Origin: Actinomadura physcomitrii | GTDB lineage: Bacteria; Actinomycetota; Actinomycetes; Streptosporangiales; Streptosporangiaceae | Length of the DNA stretch: 64,000 nucleotides | Assembly (NCBI RefSeq): GCF_008923205.2 | Contig: NZ_WBMS02000006.1 | Span: 164,813-228,812, forward strand | Reading direction: 5' to 3' | Part shown: positions 17,695 through 25,698 of the stretch, piece by piece | How positions within the stretch are numbered: position 1 is the stretch's first letter | Layout of the letters: each line of letters starts with the position of its first letter | The notes under the pieces: generated by a model | The model's input: only the letters and a program-made list of their open reading frames with translations | What the model was told of the DNA's origin: nothing | Databases searched by the model: none | Translations under genes and position numbers: made by a program

Positions 17695-18286
17695 AGCCGC
17701 GGGCCCGGCCCCCGCCGCGCCCATCGCGGTGAAGATCCTCATCGCCGGCGGCTTCGGGGTCGGCAAGACGACCCTCGTCGGCGCCGTCAGCGAGATCCGG
17801 CCGCTGCAGACCGAGGAGCTGCTCACCGACCGCGGCGTCGGCGTCGACGACACCGCGGGCGTCGAGCAGAAGACCACGACGACCGTCGCGATGGACTTCG
17901 GCCGCATCACCATCCGCGACGGCCTGGTCCTCTACCTGTTCGGCACCCCCGGACAGGACCGCTTCTGGTTCATGTGGGACGAGCTGTCGTACGGCGCGCT
18001 CGGCGCGGTCGTGCTCGCCGACACCCGCCGCCTCGCCGACTGCTTCCCCGCCGTCGACTACTTCGAGAACCGCGGGCTCCCGTTCGTCATCGCCGTCAAC
18101 ATGTTCGACGACGGCTACGACTACACCGAGGACGAGATCCGCGAGGCCCTCGACCTGACCGACGCCACCCCGATCGTGCTGTGCGACGTCCGGGAGCGCG
18201 CGTCCGGCAAGGAGGTGCTGACGACCCTGGTGAGGCACCTGCTGGCGGTCCACCAGGCGGAGACCGCCGGCGCCGCGGCCCGGTAG
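17675..18286 (+). CDS. Conservon small GTPase (CvnD-like ATP/GTP-binding protein)
   Basis: A 203-residue Ras-like GTPase of the MglA-related conservon group. G1 reads GGFGVGKTT, G3 reads FGTPGQDRF, and the NKxD position reads NMFDDG, the usual conservon variant. In Streptomyces the CvnD protein binds nucleotide and associates with the sensor kinase at the membrane through the CvnB and CvnC proteins. Overlap with the DUF742 gene (20 bases) supports one operon. No cytochrome P450 (CvnE) follows; the next gene is galT. Confidence 0.92.
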   Translation: MVSKPSEAAGPAPAAPIAVKILIAGGFGVGKTTLVGAVSEIRPLQTEELLTDRGVGVDDTAGVEQKTTTTVAMDFGRITIRDGLVLYLFGTPGQDRFWFMWDELSYGALGAVVLADTRRLADCFPAVDYFENRGLPFVIAVNMFDDGYDYTEDEIREALDLTDATPIVLCDVRERASGKEVLTTLVRHLLAVHQAETAGAAAR

Positions 18287-18289
18287 GCT
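18284..18289 (+). promoter_or_regulatory. -10 box of a leaderless galT promoter
   Basis: TAGGCT overlaps the TAG stop of the GTPase gene and ends 7 bases before the galT ATG at 18297. This spacing fits leaderless transcription, so galT need not depend on the conservon transcript. Confidence 0.5.
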
Positions 18290-18296
18290 GCGGGCG

Positions 18297-19358
18297 ATGC
18301 ACCGGACACGCGCGCGGCTCTCCGACGGCCGCGAACTCGTCTACTACGACGAGACCCCCGGAAGAGTCCCCGTCCCCGACCCGCGCGGCCTGCCGCCCGT
18401 CGAGCCGGTCTGCGAGGTCCGCCGCGACCCGCTGACCGGCGACCACGTCACGGTCACCGCGCACCGCAACACGCGCACGTTTCTGCCGCCGCCCGACCAG
18501 TGCCCGCTGTGCCCCGGCGGTCCCGCCTCGGAGATCCCCGACGACTCCTACGACGTCGCCGTCTTCGAGAACCGGTTCCCGTCGTTCGACGCCCGCACCC
18601 CGGCGGTGCCGCCGACGGTCGACGGCGCGGAGGTGTTCGAGCGGTTCCCCGGCGCGGGACGCTGCGAGGTCGTCTGCTTCACCGACGACCACGACGCCGC
18701 GATGGCGGACCTGCCGGTCTCCCGCGTCCGGACGGTCATCGACGCGTGGGCGGACCGCACCGCCGAGCTGTCGCGCCTCCCGGCCGTCCGGCAGGTGTTC
18801 GTGTTCGAGAACCGCGGCGTCGAGATCGGCGTGACGCTGCACCACCCGCACGGCCAGATCTACGCGTACCCGTTCATCACGCCGCGGACCGAGCGGATGC
18901 TCGCCATGGCGTCCCTGAGTCCCGGCCTGTTCGACGACGTGCTGAAGGCCGAGCGGGAGGGCACCCGGGTGGTGCTGTCCGGCGAGCACTGGACGGCCTA
19001 CGTGCCCGCCGCGGCGCGCTGGCCCGTCGAGGTGCACCTGATGCCGCACCGGCACGTCCCCGACTTCGCCGCCCTCGACGGCGCCGAACGCGACGAGCTG
19101 GCCGTCCTCTACCGCGACCTGCTCCGCCGCTGCGACGCCCTGTACGACACGCCGCTCCCGTACGTCGCGGGCTGGCACCAGGCGCCGACCGGCGAGGGCC
19201 GCGACCTCGTCCGGCTGCACCTGGAGCTGTTCTCCGTCCGGCGCGCCCCCGGCAAGATCAAGTATCTGGCGGGGTCGGAGTCGGGCATGGCGGCGTGGAT
19301 CAACGACGTGCCGCCGGAGGCCGCCGCCGCCCGGCTCCGCGAGGTCGCTGCCGGCTGA
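18297..19358 (+). CDS. galT: Galactose-1-phosphate uridylyltransferase
   Basis: A 353-residue enzyme of the Leloir pathway that exchanges UMP between UDP-glucose and galactose-1-phosphate. It shows the N-terminal zinc cysteines CPLCPGG, the FENRFPSF and VFENRGVEIGVTLHHPHGQIYAYPF stretches with the active-site HPH, and the C-terminal PYVAGWHQAP and HLELFSVRRAPGKIKYLAGSE. The length is normal. galK and galE are not nearby; the enzyme stands alone between the conservon unit and a convergent membrane-protein gene. Confidence 0.93.
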   Translation: MHRTRARLSDGRELVYYDETPGRVPVPDPRGLPPVEPVCEVRRDPLTGDHVTVTAHRNTRTFLPPPDQCPLCPGGPASEIPDDSYDVAVFENRFPSFDARTPAVPPTVDGAEVFERFPGAGRCEVVCFTDDHDAAMADLPVSRVRTVIDAWADRTAELSRLPAVRQVFVFENRGVEIGVTLHHPHGQIYAYPFITPRTERMLAMASLSPGLFDDVLKAEREGTRVVLSGEHWTAYVPAAARWPVEVHLMPHRHVPDFAALDGAERDELAVLYRDLLRRCDALYDTPLPYVAGWHQAPTGEGRDLVRLHLELFSVRRAPGKIKYLAGSESGMAAWINDVPPEAAAARLREVAAG

Positions 19359-19364
19359 GCCCCG

Positions 19365-20840
19365 TCACTGCCGGCTGAGCGTCCGGCTGATCCCGGCGGC
19401 GATCGTCGTCGCGAGCACCCAGCCCGCGACGACCAGCACGTACGCCAGCCACTGGTGCCAGCCGGCCGGCTTGAACGCCTTCTCCTGCCCGAAGTCGATG
19501 ATGGGCAGCAGCAGGTCGAGGGTGTAGAACAGCGCGTTGAACGGCGGATGCTCGCCGGCCTTCAGCGGCGCGGGCGGATGCGGCCCGAACACCGCCGTGC
19601 CCACGGCGAGCAGCCCGGCCAGCCACGCCGCCGCCCACAGCGGCCGGAACCCGTACCCGACCGTCACGTCCTGCAGGTATCCCCACAGCCGCGCGTACCG
19701 GGGCCGCGTCGACCGGTGCCGGCGCTGCTTGGCCAGCAGGACGTTCCGCGCCGCCCGGTCGTCGCCCGCCTGCCGGTACGCGGCGGCGAGCTGCTCGTAC
19801 GCGTGCGGCACGTAGCCCTCCTCGTCGCGCTCCAGCATCGCGATGCGGGCCTTCGCGGGGAGCCGGGGCGTGAGCGAACCGTACGTCAGGCCGTCCAGCC
19901 AGACCGTGCCGCCGAGGGCGCCGGGCGCCGCGTGCAGCAGCCCGAACCGGCCTCGCAGCAGGTTCGCGGTGCCGTCGACCCGCGCCTCCCGCAGCCACAT
20001 CTCGCCGATGACCGCGCTCGTCGCCCGCAGCGCGCAGGTCGCGTCGGAAAGGTGCGCCTGCGTCAGCACCAGCAGCCCGGGGATCGCCGCGCCGCGCACG
20101 CTCACCTCGCCGTCGATGCGCGCCCGGGTCGCGACCACGTCCGACCCGACGGTGAGGTTCTCGGCGTCGAGCGCCCGCCGGCCCGGGGCCAGCAGCACGG
20201 CCTCCCGGAGGTTCACCATGCCCGCGACGGACGCGCCGTTCAGCCGGATCTCTCCGCGCGCCTCGAGGCCGGGCGCCCAGACGTCGTCCTCGACGACGGA
20301 ATGGTTGAGGTGCAGGACCTCCTCCCGCGCGCCGTCCTCGCCGAGCCGCGCGCGCTCCAGGAAGAGGGCGCCGGCCAGCCGCGCCCCGCCCAGCCGTATC
20401 TGCCCCGGGACGCGGCAGTCGGTGAGGCGCAGCACCCCGTCGACCTTGACGGTCTGCGCCACCAGGCCCGGCAGGAACGAGCCGCTGAGGTTCAGATGCC
20501 GCAGATCCGCGCCGTACAGCTCCGGCGCCTCGTCGAAACGGCAGCCCGACAGCCGCACCGGATGCGCGACGGTCGCGTACCGCAGGTCGAGCCGTTCCGA
20601 GATCCGCGCGCCGTTCACCCGCAGCGCCGCGATCTCCCCGTCGACGGCCGGGCCGAGCAGCAGCTTGCGCAGCACGCTCGCCCGCAGCGTCCGCGCGGGC
20701 CCCCAGCCGCCGCCGTGCTCGGGGTCGTCGTCGCCGTCCCGCAGGTCGACGGGCGTCCCCGTGCGGAACGCCCGCCACACGCGCCGCTCGACGGGACTCA
20801 GATCGATCGGCTCCACGACCCTGGAACCTATCGGGATCAT
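19365..20840 (-). CDS. Membrane-anchored pentapeptide-like repeat protein ('membrane-associated oxidoreductase' family)
   Basis: A 491-residue protein common in Streptomyces-like genomes, often named membrane-associated oxidoreductase without biochemical proof. After LSPVERRVWRAFRTG, residues 50-350 are a run of strand-turn repeats (GARISERLDLRYATV, GADLRHLNLSGSFL, GGARLAGALFLERARLG, GASVAGMVNLREAVL) like a right-handed beta-helix of pentapeptide type. The C-terminus has three hydrophobic segments (LWAAAWLAGLLAVGTAVFG, LFYTLDLLLPIIDFG, WLAYVLVVAGWVLATTIAA). I see no nucleotide-binding or redox motif, so the oxidoreductase label should not be trusted. ATG 20840 follows GGAAGACCGG. The gene is convergent with galT (6-base gap). 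Confidence 0.75.
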   Translation of the reverse strand: MIPIGSRVVEPIDLSPVERRVWRAFRTGTPVDLRDGDDDPEHGGGWGPARTLRASVLRKLLLGPAVDGEIAALRVNGARISERLDLRYATVAHPVRLSGCRFDEAPELYGADLRHLNLSGSFLPGLVAQTVKVDGVLRLTDCRVPGQIRLGGARLAGALFLERARLGEDGAREEVLHLNHSVVEDDVWAPGLEARGEIRLNGASVAGMVNLREAVLLAPGRRALDAENLTVGSDVVATRARIDGEVSVRGAAIPGLLVLTQAHLSDATCALRATSAVIGEMWLREARVDGTANLLRGRFGLLHAAPGALGGTVWLDGLTYGSLTPRLPAKARIAMLERDEEGYVPHAYEQLAAAYRQAGDDRAARNVLLAKQRRHRSTRPRYARLWGYLQDVTVGYGFRPLWAAAWLAGLLAVGTAVFGPHPPAPLKAGEHPPFNALFYTLDLLLPIIDFGQEKAFKPAGWHQWLAYVLVVAGWVLATTIAAGISRTLSRQ

Positions 20841-20938
20841 CCGGTCTTCCGCCGGGCAACCGGACGACGGCGTGATCACCGCCGGAGGCGGCCTCCGCCT
20901 TTTCGCGCACTTCACGGAACGATCTCGGGCCGGTGCCC

Positions 20939-20944
20939 TAGCCT
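20939..20944 (+). promoter_or_regulatory. -10 box of a leaderless promoter
   Basis: TAGCCT ends 7 bases before the ATG at 20952 and there is no ribosome-binding sequence between them, so the transcript probably starts at the ATG. Confidence 0.45.
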
Positions 20945-20951
20945 CCCAGGC

Positions 20952-21851
20952 ATGCCCGAAAGCGTGCTGGCGCAGGGAGCGTTCGACGGGGTCGCCGCCA
21001 CGGCCGCCGGGCCGCCGCTGGCGTTCGCCTCGCGGGCCGGCCAGGGCGCGAACATCGGCCAGGCCTTCGACCTGCGCACCCGCTCCGCCCTCGGCCCGCC
21101 GATCCCCGACTTCCCCGACCACCGCGCCGAGTGGGCGTTCGGGCTGCTGCCGGGCGGCGCGCCCGTCGTGGCCTGGACGCACCGCGACCGCGTGCACGTC
21201 CACGACCTGTCCACCGGCGGCGAGTTCACCGTCGACGGGCGGCCCGACCTGCTCGGGCTCGCCGTGCACGGCGGCCGCGGCGCCGTCGTCGCCGTCTCCG
21301 GACCGGCCAGCGACGCCCGGGTCGCCGTCCTCGACGCCCGCACCGGCGACCTGCTCGCCGAGTTCGGCGTCTGGCTCGGCCACTGGACCGCCATCGACCG
21401 CTGGATCCTGCACGCCACCCCCGCGAGCGGCCCCCTCGTCGGCCTCGCCCGCGACACCGAGCGCACCATCGGGCTCCTCGACGTCGAACGCGAGGAGGAG
21501 GCCGCGTCGCTGCCGTCCTCCGGCGCGCACGCGGTGCTGGCGCCCGGTCCGGACGGCCCGCCGCTCCTCGTCCAGCCGTCCGGCGCGGCCGTGCTCGTCC
21601 AATCCCTGGACGGCGACCCCGCGGTCGCGCTGCCCGCCCCGGGCGACGTCGGCGCGGTCGCCGCCGCGGTCGCGGGCGACCGGTTCCTCGTGGCCGCCGA
21701 GGCCGGCGGCGACCTGCTGGTGTGGGACGCCGCGTCCGTCACCCCGTCCCGCCGCGCGCCCGTGCCGGCGCGGGTGAACGACCTGGCCCTGGCCACGGAC
21801 GGGACGCTGGTCGCGGCCACCGACGGCGGCCTGCGCCTCACATCGGCGTGA
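20952..21851 (+). CDS. Beta-propeller-like (WD40-type) hypothetical protein
   Basis: A 299-residue cytosolic protein without signal peptide. It contains several repeats of a strand pattern ending in a dipeptide such as VHDLSTGG, VLDARTGDLL, LVWDAASVTP, spaced 40-50 residues apart, as in WD40 propellers; the tail is ARVNDLALATDGTLVAATDGGLRLTSA. No enzymatic motif is seen; such proteins usually serve as binding platforms. It is divergent from the membrane repeat protein and convergent with the asparaginase pseudogene (12-base gap). Confidence 0.65.
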   Translation: MPESVLAQGAFDGVAATAAGPPLAFASRAGQGANIGQAFDLRTRSALGPPIPDFPDHRAEWAFGLLPGGAPVVAWTHRDRVHVHDLSTGGEFTVDGRPDLLGLAVHGGRGAVVAVSGPASDARVAVLDARTGDLLAEFGVWLGHWTAIDRWILHATPASGPLVGLARDTERTIGLLDVEREEEAASLPSSGAHAVLAPGPDGPPLLVQPSGAAVLVQSLDGDPAVALPAPGDVGAVAAAVAGDRFLVAAEAGGDLLVWDAASVTPSRRAPVPARVNDLALATDGTLVAATDGGLRLTSA

Positions 21852-21863
21852 TCGCCCGCGCCG

Positions 21864-22393
21864 TCAGCCGCGTTCGGCGAACGCGGCGGCGATCCCGTCG
21901 TCCAGCACCACGGTGTGGAGGCCCACCCGCACGTCCGCCAGGGCCGCCGCGTCCACCTCGACGGGCTCGCGGCGCGGCACAGCGCCGTGCACGGCGACCC
22001 GTCCCTCGTGGACGGACCCGATCGGGCCGGCGTTGGGCGACGTGAACGCCCCGGTGCTCGCGCTGTGCGTCTTCCGCACCCACCGCGCCGCGTGGATCTC
22101 GTCGTTCAGCACCACCACCGCGCCGAGCCCGCGCGCCTGCGGCGCCACGGCCACGTGTGCGGCCACGAGGACGCCCGCCGCACCAGGTCCAGGATCCGCG
22201 CGAACGTCAGCTGCGCGCTCGGCACGGCCTCGATGTCGCGCACCTCCAGCGGCACGCCCATATCGGCCAGGCCGGGGACGGCGGCCGTCAGTTCGGCGCC
22301 GGTCAGCCGCGCGACGACCGTCCCGCCGTCGCGGCCGGGACCGTGCCCCGCCATCGCGATCGTCCCGCCCAGCGTGAACAGTGCGACGCTCAT
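21864..22393 (-). pseudogene. Decayed L-asparaginase (type I/II family)
   Basis: The first frame from ATG 22393 reads MSVALFTLGGTIAMAGHG, the asparaginase start with the catalytic TGGTI-type threonine region, and continues through VPSAQLTFARILDLV. It then loses homology and stops near 22106. In another frame on the same strand, homology resumes with QARGLGAVVVLNDEIHAARW and THSASTGAFTSPNAGPIG, well conserved in asparaginases, and ends at VGLHTVVLDDG with a stop at 21864. The segment with the second catalytic motif (TDT and nearby lysine) is missing, as is the normal C-terminal third. Total span is about 175 codons against about 330 in intact enzymes, so an internal deletion and an end truncation are both needed. 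Confidence 0.8.
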
Positions 22394-22455
22394 CCCATCC
22401 CCCTCGCTTGATCAACCTCGCCAACCTACGCCCGACGCAGGCAGCCGGGCATGGC

Positions 22456-22490
22456 GAGGCCGCCGGTGCGCGGGGCGCACCGGCGGCCTC
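22456..22490 (-). terminator. Strong terminator hairpin after the LamG gene
   Basis: A perfect 16-base stem (22456-22471 with 22475-22490) around a 3-base GGG loop, 12 bases past the stop of the minus-strand LamG gene. There is no T tract, which is usual for actinomycete terminators. Confidence 0.75.
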
Positions 22491-22501
22491 AGGGGGTGGG
22501 G

Positions 22502-23443
22502 TCAGCGTTTGGCTATGCGGTACTGGAGACGGGCCTCGCCCGGGGTGATGGCGCGGTCGAGGAACATCAGGCCGTCCATCCGGCAGTTGCAGGGGTTCGC
22601 CTCCCGGTTGTTCTGCGGGAAGCTGCCGCCGATCTTGATGCCGCGCGGGTCGGTGGCGGAGGCGAGGTGCGGGCCCGGCGTGCCCTGCAGCTTCCAGGGG
22701 TCGCCGGACACGGTGTAGAAGCCGTCGAGGGGCTCGCCGTTCTTGTAGAGGGACATCTTGCCGGTGTCGTAGTCGAACGTGGCCGCGAGGTGCACCCAGG
22801 TGTTCTGCGGCAGGAGGGTGCGCCAGTCCGTGTTCGCGGCGAACGTCTGCGAGCTGCCGCCGTCGATGCGGCGGCCGAGCGCGACGAGCCGGAGCGTGCC
22901 GGAGACGTCGATGATCTCCAGCAGGGCGCGGACGGCGTGGCCGTCGGAGTCCCCGGTGAGGACGCCGATGAGGCCGACCGCGTTGTACACGTCGTCCGGG
23001 TTCGCGGTGCCCGAGTTGGGCGACGGGTTCGTGCCGGTCATCTTGAACCAGCCCGCCACGGTCGCGCCGCGCACGGCGTTGAACGCGTGCAGGGACGGGA
23101 CGCCGGTGGCGGAGTAGACGCCGGCCTTCCAGTCGTCGTTGCCGGCCGTGGACGGGTTCACCTGGCCGAGCTGGATCGCGTGCCGGCGCGCGCCGTCCCG
23201 GACGCGCATCGCGGCGCCGCCGTTGACGAGGTCGATGGTGGTGCCGGAGCGGCCGAGGTCGCGCTCCCGCGCGGCATCGCCGCGGGCGGGGTGCTCGAAG
23301 TCGTAGTAGGAGACGAGGTTCTTCTTCAGGGACGGGGCGACGCCCGGGGCCGGTGACGCCTGGGCCGGGGCGGCGAGCGAGGCGGCGACGACGGACGCGC
23401 CGAGCAGGGCGGTCGCGGCCGTGACGCGGCGGCGGAGCAGCAT
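22502..23443 (-). CDS. Secreted LamG/concanavalin-A-like protein
   Basis: A 313-residue exported protein. Residues 1-30 form a signal peptide (basic LLRRR, hydrophobic core, APAQASPAP). The rest is one jelly-roll domain of the LamG_3 kind: NLVSYYDFEHP at the start, GATVAGWFKMTGTN, NTWVHLAATFDYDTGKMSLYKNGEPLDG and a final GLMFLDRAITPGEARLQYRIAKR. Such domains bind carbohydrate or, in related families, hydrolyse keto-sugars; no catalytic residues can be named. ATG 23443 follows AAGGAG. It is 64 bases downstream of the sugar dehydrogenase gene, with a hairpin between, and probably shares its regulated promoter. Confidence 0.8.
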   Translation of the reverse strand: MLLRRRVTAATALLGASVVAASLAAPAQASPAPGVAPSLKKNLVSYYDFEHPARGDAARERDLGRSGTTIDLVNGGAAMRVRDGARRHAIQLGQVNPSTAGNDDWKAGVYSATGVPSLHAFNAVRGATVAGWFKMTGTNPSPNSGTANPDDVYNAVGLIGVLTGDSDGHAVRALLEIIDVSGTLRLVALGRRIDGGSSQTFAANTDWRTLLPQNTWVHLAATFDYDTGKMSLYKNGEPLDGFYTVSGDPWKLQGTPGPHLASATDPRGIKIGGSFPQNNREANPCNCRMDGLMFLDRAITPGEARLQYRIAKR

Positions 23444-23463
23444 GGAGGGTCTCCTTCCGATGC

Positions 23464-23501
23464 CCCCGGGGCGGGCGGGCTCGCTCCCGCCCGCCCCGGG
23501 G
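23464..23501 (-). terminator. GC-rich hairpin between the sugar dehydrogenase and LamG genes
   Basis: A perfect 16-base stem (23464-23479 with 23486-23501) around a 6-base loop, starting 7 bases past the dehydrogenase stop. It may end part of the transcripts and lower expression of the LamG gene, or stabilise the upstream message. Confidence 0.6.
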
Positions 23502-23507
23502 AGGCCG

Positions 23508-25598
23508 TTACCGTGCCGGGTTCGCGTGGACGGTCAGGTCGCGGAGCCGTCCGATGTTGTCGAACGATCCGAACCCGACGCGCCCGGACGTGAACGTCTT
23601 GTCGAGGGCGGTCATGGCGGGACGGGTGGAGCCGTCCACGTAGACCGCGATCTCGCCGGTGCCGGCGCAGTGGGTGACGCGGACGCGGTGCCAGTCGGCG
23701 TCGGTGATGGTCGGCGGGGCGCCGTGCGAGCGGTTGGCGTTCCACTGCTGGTCGATGCGCAGCCGGTCCGCGCCGTTCACGACGAAGATGCCGTTGTGGG
23801 GGTAGATGCTGTTGTCGGTGGACAGGTGCGCGTAGTAGAAGTGCGTGTCGTCCTGGTAGCCGAAGACGATGATGACGTCGCGGTTGATGATGTCGACCGG
23901 GGTGTCGAGCCGCACCTCGGCGTCGATCTTGGACGAGCCGAGCACCGGGCCGGACTTCAGCACCGCGTACTCGAAGGGGCGGCGCGGCCCGGGCCGCTCG
24001 GAGCCGGCCTCGGCGAGGACGACCTCCTTACCGGGGAACCGCCACTTGGACGGCGTGACGGGCGCCCAGTTGTCCGCCGACATGACGCGGCTCTCGCGGA
24101 CGTCGTTCGGGCGGCAGCCGGCGTAGCTCTTGGTGCCGACGACCTTCCAGATCTTCCCGTTGGCCTTGGCGAGCAGGTAGGGCTCGCCCTTGGCGTCCGA
24201 GCCGTAGCGCAGGTCGACCCGGTCGTCGCCGGCGAGCTGCTTCATCGTGACGGGGTTGCCCTTGGTGTCGTAGGCCGCGAGCGAGTAGATCTGCGCGCGG
24301 TGCTTGCCGGCCGGGTCCCGCTTCATCTCCGACTCTTCGGTGTACATGAGCCGGCCGTCGACGATGTCGGTGAACAGGTACTTGCCGCGCAGGGCGGGCA
24401 GGGCGGCGCCGCGGTAGACGTAGCCGCCGGAGATCGCGTGCCCGGTGTCGCTGGAGCAGTTCCAGTCCGCGGGCGGGTCGTGGTCGTAGGCGGCGACCGG
24501 GTAGTCGTAGTTGTACTTGGCGTCGTCGGCGGGCAGCGGGTACAGGTGGCAGCGGTCGTCCTTGCGGAAGGTGTACGCGCCCTCGCGCTCGCTCCAGCCG
24601 ATGTTGTCGCCGGACTTCACCTCGTGGATCGACTCGATCTCGTGCTCGCCGATGTGCGCGAGGAACATGCGGTGCGTGCCGCCGGTGTCCCAGCTGAACC
24701 GGTGGGGGTCGCGCATGCCGTAGGCGTAGATCTCGCCGACCTTGCCGGACTGGCCGGCGAAGGGGTTGTCGGCGGGGATGCCGTACTTGCCGTTCGCGCT
24801 GTTGTTCCCGGCCGGGTCGATCCGCAGGATCTTGCCCTGCGGGACGCCGAGGTTCTGCGGGTCGCCGCCGTTGTCGCCGACGTTGCCGTTGCCGCCGTCG
24901 CCGACGGACATGTAGAGCTTGCCGTAGTCGGCGTCGCCCGGCTTGGCGTTGGGGTTGAAGTCGATCTGCTGCAGGTTGTGGACGCGGCCGGCGAAGCCGA
25001 TGCGCAGCAGCTCGCGGTGGGTGCCGTGGAAGGTCTGCGCCTTCGGGTCGTCGGCGGTCCACTCGTCGATGACGCCGTGGTAGCCGGTCTTCGGCTGCGG
25101 CGTCAGGTCGGGGGTCTTGGTCGTGAGCGCGTTGCCCGACTCGACGTGCGCGGTGTAGAACTTGCCGTTCTTCTTGAAGTCGGGGTGGAACGCGACGAAG
25201 CCGAAGCCCTGGCCGAGGCCCGCGGCGGAGTAGAAGTCGGGGAAGGCGCCCTTGACGTCGAGGTAGACGTGCGACTTCCCGGTCTTCTTGTCGAGGAAGT
25301 ACAGGTTGCCGTTCAGGTCGGGGACGTAGAGCCGGCCGGAGTGGTCGGGCAGCTCACCGACGTGGTTGATGCGGTTCCAGCGCGCGAGCCGCGGGTCGGT
25401 GGGCGGTGCGGAGGGCTCCGACTTGGGCAGCTGGGCGACCTCCTTGAGGACGAGGCCGAGTCCGGACGGGGCGGGGTCGTCGGGGATGGGGTCGAGGATC
25501 GGGGCGTCGTCGCGCGCCTGCGCACCGGCCGGGAGCACGGTGATGAGGGCGGCGAGCATCGCCAGGGTGGTCAGCAGGCACCATCTCAGTCTTTTCAT
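23508..25598 (-). CDS. Secreted PQQ-type glucose/sorbosone dehydrogenase with C-terminal LamG-like domain
   Basis: A 696-residue exported protein. A signal peptide (MKRLRW, hydrophobic core, PAGAQA) precedes a six-bladed propeller of the soluble sugar dehydrogenase family (about 50-540): GLGFVAFHPDF-type region, VHNLQQIDFNPN, KLYMSVGDGGNGNVGDNGGDPQNL, GKILRIDPAG, AYGMRDPHRFSWD and DNIGWSEREG. The last 140 residues form a concanavalin-like domain (IDAEVRLDTPVDI, DWHRVRVTHCAGTGEIAVYVDG). The family oxidises sugars in the periplasm or outside the cell using PQQ or passes electrons to an acceptor; the sugar is unknown. Two palindromic LacI-type operators lie 47-71 bases upstream. ATG 25598 is the only start giving a clean signal peptide. 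Confidence 0.85.
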   Translation of the reverse strand: MKRLRWCLLTTLAMLAALITVLPAGAQARDDAPILDPIPDDPAPSGLGLVLKEVAQLPKSEPSAPPTDPRLARWNRINHVGELPDHSGRLYVPDLNGNLYFLDKKTGKSHVYLDVKGAFPDFYSAAGLGQGFGFVAFHPDFKKNGKFYTAHVESGNALTTKTPDLTPQPKTGYHGVIDEWTADDPKAQTFHGTHRELLRIGFAGRVHNLQQIDFNPNAKPGDADYGKLYMSVGDGGNGNVGDNGGDPQNLGVPQGKILRIDPAGNNSANGKYGIPADNPFAGQSGKVGEIYAYGMRDPHRFSWDTGGTHRMFLAHIGEHEIESIHEVKSGDNIGWSEREGAYTFRKDDRCHLYPLPADDAKYNYDYPVAAYDHDPPADWNCSSDTGHAISGGYVYRGAALPALRGKYLFTDIVDGRLMYTEESEMKRDPAGKHRAQIYSLAAYDTKGNPVTMKQLAGDDRVDLRYGSDAKGEPYLLAKANGKIWKVVGTKSYAGCRPNDVRESRVMSADNWAPVTPSKWRFPGKEVVLAEAGSERPGPRRPFEYAVLKSGPVLGSSKIDAEVRLDTPVDIINRDVIIVFGYQDDTHFYYAHLSTDNSIYPHNGIFVVNGADRLRIDQQWNANRSHGAPPTITDADWHRVRVTHCAGTGEIAVYVDGSTRPAMTALDKTFTSGRVGFGSFDNIGRLRDLTVHANPAR

Positions 25599-25644
25599 TC
25601 CGACCGTCCAAGGTGGGGGGTTGGGTGGGGGACGGAGTGGATTG

Positions 25645-25669
25645 GAAAGCGCTTTCTGGAAGCGCTTTC
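25645..25669 (-). promoter_or_regulatory. Paired LacI-family operators upstream of the sugar dehydrogenase gene
   Basis: GAAAGCGCTTTC at 25645-25656 is a perfect palindrome; GGAAGCGCTTTC at 25658-25669 differs by one base. Centres are 13 bp apart. The same pair with the same spacing occurs upstream of the ABC permease next to the LacI-family gene at 33151, so that repressor probably controls both units. Confidence 0.75.
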
Positions 25670-25698
25670 CCGAACGTACGACCGGCTCTCGCCCGCCG

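Noticed and set aside
19365..20840. Enzyme function for the 'membrane-associated oxidoreductase' family protein
   Set aside because: No Rossmann, flavin or metal motif is visible; the repeats look structural.
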